Assembly (NCBI GenBank): GCA_900554375.1
Contig: USHK01000017.1
Location: 1 to 11,461, forward strand
Direction: 5' to 3'
Length of the DNA stretch: 11,461 bases
DNA from: an uncultured Sutterella sp.
GTDB lineage: Bacteria; Pseudomonadota; Gammaproteobacteria; Burkholderiales; Burkholderiaceae_F
Shown here piece after piece: positions 1-7,274 of the stretch. Position numbers and translations under genes: made by a program. The notes below the pieces were generated by a model, which saw nothing but the letters and a program-made list of their open reading frames with translations, searched no databases and had not been told where the DNA came from. Each line of letters starts with the position of its first letter. The first letter of the stretch is position 1.

Positions 1-48
1 CGAGATTCATGAGCGTCTCGTGGGCTCGGAGATGTGTATAAGAGACAG
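1..48. other. Nextera (Tn5) sequencing adapter with index, not genomic
   Basis: The bases read as the tail of the Illumina P7 primer (CGAGAT), an 8-base index (TCATGAGC), the Nextera read-2 adapter beginning GTCTCGTGGGCTCGG, and the Tn5 mosaic end AGATGTGTATAAGAGACAG. The exact reverse complement closes the window at 11414..11461. This is library residue, not biology. Native sequence starts at 49, in the last codons of ftsI. Confidence 0.98.
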
Positions 49-1798
49 CCATGAAGTCTTCGGGCCGATCGGGATTGACCGCCATCAGACGCAGTGTCTT
101 GGAAACCATTTCCGAAAACAGCGGGGCTGCCGCCGTTGAACCGTAATGCTTACCGATCATAGGCTCGTCAATCATGACGCCGACAACGACCTGAGGATTG
201 TGTGCGGGCGCATAGCCGGCAAAACCTGCCACATATTTCTTGACATACTGGCCCCCCTCGACTTTGTAGGCCGTGCCGGTCTTTCCTGCCACGGTATACC
301 CTTCCACTCGGGCACGGACACCGGTACCGCCCTTTTCCACAACGCGGGCCAGCATCTCACGCATCTGTCCGGCTGTTTTAGAACTGTATACGCGCTGCGG
401 TTCTCGGTAAGCGCGATCTTTATAAATAGAGAGCTCAATCATGTCGCCGTCACGAGCAAACACCGTGTATGCACGAACCTGCTGAAGCAGTGAAACAGTT
501 ACGCCGTGACCATAGGACATAGTTGCCTGTTCGATCGGGCGCCAGTTCTTCGCAGGACGAAGACGTCCGGCAACCGCACCCGGGAAGCCGATTTGAGGAG
601 AATGACCGAAGCCAAGTTTGTCGTAGTAAGACCACATGACCTGCGGAGTCATCAGCAGCGCGACTTTTGAAGTTCCGATGTTGCTGGACTGCTGAATAAT
701 GCCGGATACCGTGAGTTCCTTGCTGTAGTGAGAGTCACCGATCGAATGGCGACCGAAAGACATGGAGCGCCCGATTTGGAAGAGCGTGTTCGGTGTGACC
801 TTCTTTTCTTCCAAGCCTGCTGCGACTGAGAACGGCTTCATTGTCGAACCCGGTTCATACGTATCCACAATCGCTCGATTGCGCACACCGGTGCGCGAGA
901 TCTTGCCGCGGTGGTTTGGATCGAAACTCGGATAGTTTGCAAGCGCCAGAATATCGCCGGTCTTCGGATCGGCAATAACAATAGAGCCGCCCTTAGCTTT
1001 CAGATTTTCCACTTGACGCCCCAGCGCTTCATAAGCCAAATTCTGGAGACGAGAGTCAATCGTTAGCGTAATGTTTTCGCCGTTCATCGGCTCTTTCAGC
1101 CACGCATCTTCAACGATGCGCCCGAGACGGTCCTTCATCACTCGGCGGGAACCAGACTTGCCTGCCAGACGCTTTTCAGCAGCAAGTTCAATGCCTTCGA
1201 TCCCGTTCCCGTCCAACCCGGTTAAACCCACGATCTGAGCCGCTGCTTCTCCGTCCGGATAACTGCGCAGGAACTCTCGAGTGGAATGCAGACCCGGAAT
1301 TTTCATATCCAGAACTTTCTCTGCGGTTTCAATCGGGACCTGACGTTTCAGGTAAACAAAGGTTCGCTTAGAGTTAAATTTTTTCTTAAGTTCGGAAAGC
1401 GGAATATCCAGTGTCTTGGCGATCTCTTTAAGCTGAGAAGAGGTAATCTGAACGTCTTGAGGAATAATCCACAAGGCTTTTGCTGTCACACTTGTGGCAA
1501 GAAGCGTGCCGTTGCGGTCATAAATCTGTCCTCGCATCGCAGGCACTTCAATGGTTCGCTGGAAACGCATGGCGCCCTGCTTCTGCAGAAACTCTGTATT
1601 AAAGCCGAGCTGAAGCCAGCCCACCCGCACCCCAAGCGTGATGAAAGCCAGAAGCAGCATAAAGTAGACAAACTTGCTCCTTCCCGGCTTAATTTTGAGG
1701 CGTAAGAGGTCCTTAACGCTGTCGTCGTCACCGCGTTTTTCTTCCGTGGGCATAAAGATGTTGTCCCACGCGTCCCTAAACCATTGCCTGACTCTCAT
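49..1798 (-). CDS. ftsI: Peptidoglycan D,D-transpeptidase FtsI (penicillin-binding protein 3), 3' end cut by contig edge
   Basis: Septal class B penicillin-binding protein. It cross-links peptidoglycan at the division site as partner of FtsW and the FtsQLB complex, anchored in the inner membrane with its catalytic domain in the periplasm. I read 583 codons in one open frame; E. coli FtsI has 588 residues, so only a few C-terminal residues and the stop are missing. A cytoplasmic N-terminus and one membrane span (about residues 42-64) precede the dimerisation domain and the transpeptidase domain. The three penicillin-binding motifs are present: STMK with nucleophile Ser318, SSN at 371-373, and KTGT from Lys506. 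The ATG at 1798 overlaps the ftsL stop as ATGA and has GGAG seven bases upstream, implying translational coupling. The dcw operon presumably continues to murE beyond the edge. The final bases next to the adapter encode native sequence ending near Glu-Asp-Phe-Met. Confidence 0.96.
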
Positions 1799-2097
1799 TT
1801 TTGGGCTCCGGAAGACGCGGCGTTTTTATCCAAAATGATCACCCGGTCGTTTTCGGCGGGTGCGAGACCTTCTTCTTTGGCTCGAACTTCCACTTGACGG
1901 ATTTGTTCAAGGTTGGAAATTTCAAGCTTGAGACGAGCTTTTTCGTCCATCAGTGAATGTTGGACCTGCTGCTCGTGCTCAAGTTCGATAAATAACTTTC
2001 GGGCGTTATGGCGGTTCTCGACGACTTTTAATCCGCAAGCAAAAAGAACCAGCTCCAAAATCACAATCGCCCCGACGAGGAAGCGGAACTCGGTCAT
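1795..2097 (-). CDS. ftsL: Cell division protein FtsL
   Basis: Small bitopic divisome protein that forms the FtsQLB complex and activates FtsWI. The product is 100 residues: a short cytoplasmic end, one membrane span (about residues 5-23), then a periplasmic coiled coil (about 28-72) rich in Glu, Lys, Arg, Leu and Gln, and a polar tail. Length and layout fit the family, whose sequence is poorly conserved; position between rsmH and ftsI makes the call secure. The start is taken as the ATG at 2097 (Met-Thr-Glu-Phe-Arg). It overlaps the rsmH stop as ATGA and has AAGGAG seven bases upstream. An in-frame TTG at 2121 would add eight residues but lies inside rsmH and lacks this context. The stop overlaps the ftsI start, again as ATGA. 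Confidence 0.93.
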   Translation of the reverse strand: MTEFRFLVGAIVILELVLFACGLKVVENRHNARKLFIELEHEQQVQHSLMDEKARLKLEISNLEQIRQVEVRAKEEGLAPAENDRVIILDKNAASSGAQK

Positions 2098-3062
2098 ATC
2101 CGAACTCCTTGCTGAGGCCAAGAGGCTTCCGTCCTGGAAGCTCCGCGGAGTACCGAACTTCGGGCTCGAGGATTTTCCTCACATTCTTTTTCAGACGGGA
2201 GAATTCGAACAGCCCGTTTAAAGAGCGGCTGCGGCAGCTGCGAGGGAAGCAGCGGCAATCGAGGATCGATACCGCCTGCCGGATTGGCGGCGGCTTCAAA
2301 GAATTTCTTTACGATGCGGTCTTCTAGAGAGTGAAAGGAAATAACTGCTAATACACCACCCGGAATAAGCAGAGAGCCGGCAGACTCAAGGGCCCGTTTC
2401 AGCTGCTCGAGTTCCTGATTCACATGGATTCGGATCGCCTGGAAAATACGCGTCGCCGGATGCTGGGCACTGTCTTTTTTATTGCGAGGCAGTGTTGCCG
2501 CGATCAAATCAGCAAGTTGCTTGGTACGAAGAATCGGTTCTTTGGCACGAGCTTTCTCAATGGCCTTTGCGGCCTTCATTGCGAAGCGCTCTTCTCCAAG
2601 CTCTTTGAAAACTTTAGCCATTTCGGCAGCATCGGCGCGGGCCAGCCATTCGGCCGCCGTTTCTCCCGTACTGGTATCCATGCGCATATCCAGAGGACCG
2701 TCAAAGCGGAAAGAGAATCCGCGCTCCGGGTCATCGATCTGAGGACTGGAGACGCCAATATCAAGAAAAATGCCGCTGACTTTATCGACACCGAACTTTG
2801 CCAACTCTTCTTTCATGGCGGCAAAGGGAGCATGAATAATTTGAAATCTGGGATCCTGAATCTGAGCGGCTGCCCTGACAGCTTCTTCGTCTCGGTCAAA
2901 AGCGATTAGGCGCCCCTGCGGAGAGAGTTTTTCCAATATCAGGCGCGAGTGTCCTCCTCGACCGAAAGTACCGTCGACATAGACACCATTCGGATCGGTA
3001 ATCAGGGGTCGCGGAGACTCTTCAGCAAGTACCGGACGATGAACCAAGACCTCTGCCTGCAC
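2094..3062 (-). CDS. rsmH: 16S rRNA (cytosine(1402)-N(4))-methyltransferase RsmH (MraW)
   Basis: S-adenosylmethionine-dependent methyltransferase that modifies N4 of C1402 in the 16S rRNA decoding centre; second gene of the dcw cluster. The product is 322 residues, near the usual 310-320. Visible motifs are the N-terminal HRPVL (8-12), the SAM-binding loop VDGTFGRGGHS (29-39), AFDRD (54-58), LDIGVSS (100-106), DGPLDMRM (121-128), HPATRIFQAIRI (201-212) and ISFHSLEDRIVK (241-252). The start chosen is GTG at 3062, the only candidate that keeps the conserved HRPVL with a short leader; AAGG lies nine bases upstream. It begins 17 bases after mraZ and its TGA overlaps the ftsL ATG, so the four genes appear to be one transcript. 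Confidence 0.96.
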   Translation of the reverse strand: MQAEVLVHRPVLAEESPRPLITDPNGVYVDGTFGRGGHSRLILEKLSPQGRLIAFDRDEEAVRAAAQIQDPRFQIIHAPFAAMKEELAKFGVDKVSGIFLDIGVSSPQIDDPERGFSFRFDGPLDMRMDTSTGETAAEWLARADAAEMAKVFKELGEERFAMKAAKAIEKARAKEPILRTKQLADLIAATLPRNKKDSAQHPATRIFQAIRIHVNQELEQLKRALESAGSLLIPGGVLAVISFHSLEDRIVKKFFEAAANPAGGIDPRLPLLPSQLPQPLFKRAVRILPSEKECEENPRARSSVLRGASRTEASWPQQGVRI

Positions 3063-3079
3063 AGAAAACTACCTTATTT

Positions 3080-3508
3080 TTAAAAATTGAATTGGGCGGC
3101 GATATCCGATAAGTTTTCTGTCATAGCTTTAGCTTCGCTTTCCGCGAGCTTCTCAGCATCCCACAACTCAAAGTGTGAGCCCAGCCCCACAAGAACGATC
3201 TCTTTGGAAAGACCGCAAAGTTTTCTTAATTCTGCAGGTACCAGCAGTCGCCCGCTGGCATCCATATCCACGTCTACTGCCGAACCCATCACTATTCTTT
3301 GAAAGACTCTGGCCGAGTAGGGGAGTGCCATTAATTCGCTTCTTTTCGTTTCCCAGACATTACGCGGATACAGCAAAGCGCACCCGTCGGGATGCCGAGT
3401 AAAGGTCATTTGTCCGGAACACAACTCTGCCAGGGCTTCCCGATAACGAGAAGGCACCGACAGACGCCCTTTGGCGTCGAGATTGATATGCGGAGAGCCT
3501 TGGAACAC
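3080..3508 (-). CDS. mraZ: Transcriptional regulator MraZ
   Basis: DNA-binding protein of the AbrB/MraZ swapped-hairpin fold that represses its own dcw operon in characterised bacteria; it forms ring-shaped oligomers. The product is 142 residues, the normal length (E. coli 152). The two tandem half-domains each carry the signature: DAKGRLSVPSRYR at 11-23 and DASGRLLVPAELR at 83-95. The start is GTG at 3508, giving Met-Phe-Gln-Gly, which matches the family N-terminus; I see no strong Shine-Dalgarno before it. It is the first gene of the operon, with a repeat array resembling its own binding site 47-80 bases upstream. rsmH follows after 17 bases. Confidence 0.96.
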   Translation of the reverse strand: MFQGSPHINLDAKGRLSVPSRYREALAELCSGQMTFTRHPDGCALLYPRNVWETKRSELMALPYSARVFQRIVMGSAVDVDMDASGRLLVPAELRKLCGLSKEIVLVGLGSHFELWDAEKLAESEAKAMTENLSDIAAQFNF

Positions 3509-3547
3509 GACTAAAACGAGACAAAAACCTATCTTTTCTAAGTCTCA

Positions 3548-3588
3548 ATTTTAGCCACTTTTTTCCACTTTCCTCCACCGACACTCAC
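3548..3588 (-). promoter_or_regulatory. Putative MraZ operator (10-bp periodic GTGG repeats) with candidate -10 box
   Basis: Read on the minus strand, three consecutive 10-base units each begin GTGG: GTGGAGGAAA, GTGGAAAAAA, GTGGCTAAAA (GTGG at 3578..3575, 3568..3565 and 3558..3555). A degenerate fourth, GTGA, is at 3588..3585 in the same phase. Known MraZ sites are three or four short G-rich direct repeats with 10-bp periodicity upstream of mraZ, so position, period and core fit. TAAAAT at 3553..3548, inside the last unit, is a fair -10 match, which would put the start of transcription under MraZ control. I could not find a good -35, so the exact promoter is uncertain. Confidence 0.7.
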
Positions 3589-3660
3589 ATTGAGCGAAAG
3601 TTATTCTTGTCCTTAAGCTTTAGAATTTTTTAATTATTTGAATTTTAAAGAAAAGATAGA

Positions 3661-3970
3661 AGAGCGAAGTCCATCTGTAAGCCGGATTCTGTGTACCGCT
3701 TAACGCAGCATGACAATCATTCATCTAGACCCGAAATCACTTTCGGGTTCGAGCCATCTACCCGCAGCCTCGCCGAGCAGGTTCACAAGCTGCCTATTTG
3801 ATGTTGCTCCCCGTAGAGATTGCCCGTTTCAACCGAACTGAATCGGCTCGTCTCTGTTGCTCTAGTCCTCGCCTTTCGGCGGAGAGGTGTTACCTCCTAC
3901 GGCGCTCTATGGAGTCCGGACTTTCCTCCGAGGTCTTTCTCCCCGGCGATTGCCCGACGAACTTCGCGCT
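3661..3970 (-). ncRNA. rnpB: RNase P RNA (type A, compact)
   Basis: Catalytic RNA of ribonuclease P, which matures tRNA 5' ends. Universally conserved elements are readable on the minus strand: GAGGAAAGTCCGGACTCC (P4/CR-I), the AGAGCAACAGAGA core, CAAATAGGC, GCGGGTAGATGG, TAGATGAATGATTGTC, and ACAGAATCCGGCTTAC (the P4 partner). The ends were set by helix P1: GCGAAGTTCGTC (3967..3956) pairs over 12 positions, allowing G-U, with GATGGACTTCGC (3675..3664). P2 pairs GGCAATC with GATTGTC, and P18 is an 8-bp stem closed by a GUGA loop. At about 310 nt it is much shorter than E. coli (377 nt); the segment between P11 and P15 is only a short hairpin. It lies upstream of and collinear with mraZ. Mature ends are approximate by a few bases. 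Confidence 0.95.
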
Positions 3971-3977
3971 GCAACTT

Positions 3978-3983
3978 TAATTA
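3978..3983 (-). promoter_or_regulatory. Candidate -10 box for rnpB
   Basis: TAATTA lies seven bases before the predicted RNA 5' end at 3970, the right spacing for a sigma-70 -10 element. No convincing -35 is present at 16-18 bases, so this is a positional guess supported mainly by agreement with the P1-derived 5' end. Confidence 0.35.
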
Positions 3984-4144
3984 GATTCCTTCTATTCCGC
4001 AAGTTCCTCAGCCGTCCGACAACGCTTCGTTACACAAAACGGGCATCAAAATTGCGTTAATTTTGTCCGTTCTACTGGGCAAACCGAATAAAAAGGGTTT
4101 GTTTTTCTGTAGAATTTTTTGCTCTGCACTCCATTGAAAAAGTC

Positions 4145-5317
4145 GTGAGAAATAAGATCATTAAAACAATTTTCGGGGCTGCACTTATTGCGACCGCCTC
4201 ATCTGCATCCGCCGAAGACACCGGTCGTTCGGCTTGGGACGCAATTGTCGACACCCTCCCCGCCGGACTTGTTTCCGAAGAAAACTCTTCCGGGAGCTAC
4301 CTATCCGACACCTGGGTCGGAATGAGGACGATTCTCTCTGAAGGTTTCTCCGGGCTGCTTCTTCCGGCCTACACAATTCACCCGGGATATGCGTACAAGA
4401 CGGAAAAACGCCACAATGAGAACGGTTATACCTGGGGAGGCGGCATTTCCCGCAACTTCATCGACAGTCGCGGAAACCGCAGAATCCTGTATGCCATGGC
4501 ATTTTCGGACTCCCACAACAACTTCGAACCGTTCATGGGCTACGGTTGGCTTTCTCGCTGGAGACTCGGCAGCACGCCCTTCTATGCGGAAGCCGGCTAC
4601 ACCATCGGCTTGACTGCCCGCGGCGACTATAAATGGATTCCGTTCCCGGCGCCGCTGCCTCTTGTCGGAGTCGGCACGGACAACTTCAGCATCTACGGAA
4701 CCTATGTTCCGTTCTCTGACATCTTTTTCTTCTTCGCCAACATGACGTTTGACGATCGTAAGAGCCGTCATATGCCGGAGACTCCGAAGTCGCTCTTCTC
4801 TAACAAAGTGTTGATTTACGCAGGCGGCGGATGGCAGAAGACAACGCTGAAAGGCACACCCAAACCTTCTTCGATTTCTTCAGACGGAGCTTACGCCGCC
4901 GGTGTGCGCTACTTTGTCACACCGGAATGGGCTTTGGATTTCTCTGTCAATCGTTCCAACACGCATAGCATCCATGCCAATGGCAGTAAAGTCGGAAGCT
5001 ACAAACTTACGAGCTACAGTCTTGCCGTTCAGTATCACTTCAGAGCCGCAGAACGCGTCAAACTATATGCTGGTGTCGGCGCCGGATACTTTAGAAGCGA
5101 CCAGCAGGACTTTAAGGATGGCTGGGGAGCTAAAAAAGATATTTTCACCCCGGTTATTCAGGCCGGCGGAACCGTCGCTATCACACGCAATCTTCATGTA
5201 ACCGGCGGTATGGATTTAGGTTTTCCTCGTTACAAAGCACACAGTCCGACGGACGATAGCTTCTCGATGCGCCCCTCTCCGGTGACGTTTAAGCTGGCCC
5301 TCGGTTTAGCCTTCTAA
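4145..5317 (+). CDS. PagP-type lipid A palmitoyltransferase fused to an OmpW-like beta-barrel
   Basis: Outer membrane protein of 390 residues with two parts. A signal peptide (1-23, cleavage after Ala-Ser-Ala) leads to a region about 55-202 that aligns by eye with E. coli PagP along its length. It shares WGGG (97-100), LYAMAF (115-120), FEPFMGYGW (127-135), TIGLTAR (153-159), WIPFPAPLPLVGVG (164-177), and a closing strand like the PagP C-terminus. PagP moves palmitate from phospholipid to lipid A; its catalytic His, Asp and Ser correspond to His79, Asp122 and Ser123, all present. E. coli PagP ends there, but this protein continues. Residues about 219-390 resemble OmpW, with YAGVGAGY (308-315), tandem amphipathic strands and a C-terminal Phe typical of BAM substrates. 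The start is GTG at 4145, which yields the full signal peptide; the ribosome site is weak. A TAGAAT -10-like box is at 4110..4115. It is divergent from rnpB. The IS abuts its stop codon. The PagP part is confident; OmpW is a looser family match. Confidence 0.85.
   Translation: MRNKIIKTIFGAALIATASSASAEDTGRSAWDAIVDTLPAGLVSEENSSGSYLSDTWVGMRTILSEGFSGLLLPAYTIHPGYAYKTEKRHNENGYTWGGGISRNFIDSRGNRRILYAMAFSDSHNNFEPFMGYGWLSRWRLGSTPFYAEAGYTIGLTARGDYKWIPFPAPLPLVGVGTDNFSIYGTYVPFSDIFFFFANMTFDDRKSRHMPETPKSLFSNKVLIYAGGGWQKTTLKGTPKPSSISSDGAYAAGVRYFVTPEWALDFSVNRSNTHSIHANGSKVGSYKLTSYSLAVQYHFRAAERVKLYAGVGAGYFRSDQQDFKDGWGAKKDIFTPVIQAGGTVAITRNLHVTGGMDLGFPRYKAHSPTDDSFSMRPSPVTFKLALGLAF
5312..5317. repeat. Target site duplication, left copy (TTCTAA)
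   Basis: TTCTAA directly precedes the left inverted repeat and is repeated directly after the right one (7254..7259). It contains the final Phe codon and the TAA stop of the PagP-OmpW gene, so the insertion restored the stop codon exactly. Confidence 0.88.
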
Positions 5318-5341
5318 CCCAAACTCCCGCGAAATAGTTCG
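5318..5341 (+). repeat. Left terminal inverted repeat (IRL)
   Basis: Starts CCCAAACTCCCGCGAAATAG. Compared with the reverse complement of the right end, the first 24 positions differ at two (13 and 22), and weaker similarity continues for about a dozen more. Confidence 0.9.
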
Positions 5342-5351
5342 GTATTGACTT

Positions 5352-7106
5352 TTAGTCTTTCAGGTTTCGCGGGAATTTGTTGTTAATGCCAAGAAGCTCG
5401 AGAATGTCTCGGGCTTTCTTACTAATAGGCCTTCCAGCCCAGACAGACTTACTCGGCGGTCTGACCGCCATGATCCCCTTAAGCATTGCCATGGCCTTAT
5501 CTAAAGAGTCTCCCGGTAAGTCCAAGTCGAGCTTTTGCTCGTTTTCTTTGACCGTGTAGAGCATCCTCATTCTTAAAGATTGGGCGATAACAAAGAGCAG
5601 GAGCTTACCGACATAGGTCCTTTCAGTGCAGCGCAGTCGGTTGTTCCCGTTAAGGACTTTCATTTGTCTAAAGGCCGTTTCAACAATCTGTCTTTGCTTG
5701 TAAACCGCCAGGCATTCAAACGGGTCCTTAATGCAATTTGTTCTGATGGCGAAGCACCCGGCTCGAGTTAAAAATTCTTCGAGGCCTTTGATATTTTTAA
5801 CCCAGACTTTCTGCCGATTTTCAACAATGTAATTTTTGACTCTGCTCCAGTCAGCCGGATGCACTTTTTCTCCGCTGTTTTTCTTCTCGAGCACTTCCTC
5901 GACCTTTTGATGCAGAGAGATCGCCTGTAAAGCAGCAAGTTCAGGATATTTATATAAGTGCAGTGAAGTACTAAGACGCAGAGGTCCGAAGTCCGTGGCC
6001 TTGGCCCAGAGCTCTTCCGTCGTTCTGGCGGCAACTTTCAGTCGGCCGTTCAAGAACGCCGGATTACTAAGACTGGACTTATATTTTTCAAAGAGCTGCC
6101 TGACACTTTCTTCTGTGAGCGGGACGCCGCAAACGTAATTTATTTCAATATCGAGCAGCCGCTGGATATTGTAGATGCTCTGATAGCCTCGATCCGTAAC
6201 GATAACCGTGTCCTGAAGGTTGTAGCCGTTGTGATGCAGATCCATCATCAGATGAGGGTAAACGGATTTATCTGTAATACTGCCTTCGCTTTCGTAGGCG
6301 TAACAGACATCGCCGTTCAGATAGTCAACGCCTAACGTGAAGTTAACTTGCCGCAGTTCCGGATTTTGTTTTGCGTACCCGTATGCAGCGTTGCTGATAG
6401 TTACCGAGTAGGTGCTGAGCGCTGTGGAGTCCAACGCGAGATAGCGGAATCTAGGGCCTGTTTTTTTGAGTTTTTCTGCCTGAGTCTTTACCGAGTTAAA
6501 GTGCTCAACACATCGTTGATTCCGAAGTTTTAGGTAAGACGTAATATCCTGATGCGTTATTTCTGAGAGCATTTCACTGATGCGCCGGCCCGAGAATATT
6601 CGAGCTTTTGGCAGCCAGTGCTGAGAGGCCCATTGTTCAAAGCAGTCCATGGAGCCGCCGTCGAGGTACTGGTATATAGCCAACCTCAACAAGTCCGAGC
6701 CGATTTCCGCCCCGAAAGTCTCTTTTAAGTCTTCGAGCATTCCGTTTTGCTGAGCAACCAGCCAGCACGCGGCAGAAGCACCATAGCTAACAATGTCATT
6801 AAGAGGACTCGGAACTCTTTGGTTCAACTCTTCCTGAACTTCTTCCGGTGTTCGCTCAACAAGCTGCTTATCTTCGTAATAAAGAATCTTGCCTTCATAT
6901 TGTGGGTTCTCGGAAAGATATTTCTTTCCGAGCCGAACTCTTCCGGTCTCTGTATCCAAGGCTCCGACGTACTTTCTTTGTGCGATACGGGAGCGTTTCT
7001 TTTCCGGATCCCATTCATTTCTGTAAGCCTCGACGTAAGTGTGCCCCTTCCTGACGTAAGTATGGAGGCAGAAGTGCGGAGTGTCATAAACTCTTGGGCG
7101 ACCCAT
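5352..7106 (-). CDS. IS4/IS1634-family DDE transposase
   Basis: RNase H-fold cut-and-paste transposase of 584 residues, uninterrupted. An N-terminal region (1-100) is rich in Lys, Arg and Tyr and probably binds the ends. The catalytic triad is likely Asp226 (in LALDSTALS), Asp305 (in VIVTDRGYQS) and Glu476. Glu476 lies in the family signature Tyr469-x2-Arg472-x3-Glu476-x6-Lys483. About 170 residues, probably beta-strand rich, separate the second Asp from the Glu, as in IS4-type enzymes. The ATG at 7106 is preceded by ATAGGTC as a moderate ribosome site. The gene points toward the convergent PagP-OmpW gene and ends 34 bases inside the left end of the element. No frameshift or second reading frame is needed. 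Confidence 0.93.
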   Translation of the reverse strand: MGRPRVYDTPHFCLHTYVRKGHTYVEAYRNEWDPEKKRSRIAQRKYVGALDTETGRVRLGKKYLSENPQYEGKILYYEDKQLVERTPEEVQEELNQRVPSPLNDIVSYGASAACWLVAQQNGMLEDLKETFGAEIGSDLLRLAIYQYLDGGSMDCFEQWASQHWLPKARIFSGRRISEMLSEITHQDITSYLKLRNQRCVEHFNSVKTQAEKLKKTGPRFRYLALDSTALSTYSVTISNAAYGYAKQNPELRQVNFTLGVDYLNGDVCYAYESEGSITDKSVYPHLMMDLHHNGYNLQDTVIVTDRGYQSIYNIQRLLDIEINYVCGVPLTEESVRQLFEKYKSSLSNPAFLNGRLKVAARTTEELWAKATDFGPLRLSTSLHLYKYPELAALQAISLHQKVEEVLEKKNSGEKVHPADWSRVKNYIVENRQKVWVKNIKGLEEFLTRAGCFAIRTNCIKDPFECLAVYKQRQIVETAFRQMKVLNGNNRLRCTERTYVGKLLLFVIAQSLRMRMLYTVKENEQKLDLDLPGDSLDKAMAMLKGIMAVRPPSKSVWAGRPISKKARDILELLGINNKFPRNLKD

Positions 7107-7139
7107 TTTAATAGACCTATATTATTAAAATACCGATCT

Positions 7140-7148
7140 ATTATAGCA
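7140..7148 (-). promoter_or_regulatory. Extended -10 promoter of the transposase gene
   Basis: On the minus strand this reads TGCTATAAT, a perfect TGnTATAAT extended -10, 33 bases before the transposase ATG. The -35 region (TTTCAA at 17 bases) is weak, which an extended -10 can tolerate. It lies inside the element, so the transposase carries its own promoter. Confidence 0.65.
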
Positions 7149-7229
7149 TAAAAATGCCGTCATTGAAATCTTTTGTTTAAAGGAATCAGAGAATTAGTTG
7201 AAGAAAAATAGCCCGATTAAAAATAATCA

Positions 7230-7253
7230 CGGACTATTTCACGGGAGTTTGGG
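7230..7253 (-). repeat. Right terminal inverted repeat (IRR)
   Basis: Reverse complement starts CCCAAACTCCCGTGAAATAG and matches the left end at 22 of 24 positions. Confidence 0.9.
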
Positions 7254-7259
7254 TTCTAA
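7254..7259. repeat. Target site duplication, right copy (TTCTAA)
   Basis: Second copy of the 6-bp duplication, directly after the right inverted repeat; the original downstream flank of the PagP-OmpW gene resumes here. Confidence 0.88.
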
Positions 7260-7274
7260 TATCCGACTATCTGG

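Larger units (their letters stand above)
5318..7253. mobile_element. Complete insertion sequence, IS4/IS1634-like, 1936 bp
   Basis: The element has matching terminal inverted repeats, a 6-bp direct target duplication outside them, and one intact transposase gene on the minus strand filling most of the interior. The ends start CCCAAACTCCCG. Size, single long transposase with a YREK signature, and end structure fit the IS1634 group split from the IS4 family; I assign the family from memory of its features and cannot name the element. Nothing looks decayed, so it may be recent and possibly active. Confidence 0.92.

Noticed and set aside
1..48. 48-bp inverted repeat shared by both window ends, as if the window were a transposon
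   Set aside because: The repeat is Nextera adapter plus an index, an artefact of library preparation.
146..493. 115-codon plus-strand frame
   Set aside because: It is the shadow of ftsI, whose frame carries all catalytic motifs.
2098..2121. TTG start eight codons upstream for FtsL
   Set aside because: It lies within rsmH; the ATG at 2097 has AAGGAG and the ATGA overlap seen again at the ftsL/ftsI junction.
3618..3652. AT-rich imperfect inverted repeat between rnpB and mraZ, as a possible rnpB terminator
   Set aside because: The stem is nearly all A-T, has a mismatch and is not followed by a T-tract on the minus strand.
3798..3980. 60-codon plus-strand frame inside rnpB
   Set aside because: It is antisense to a confidently identified structural RNA.
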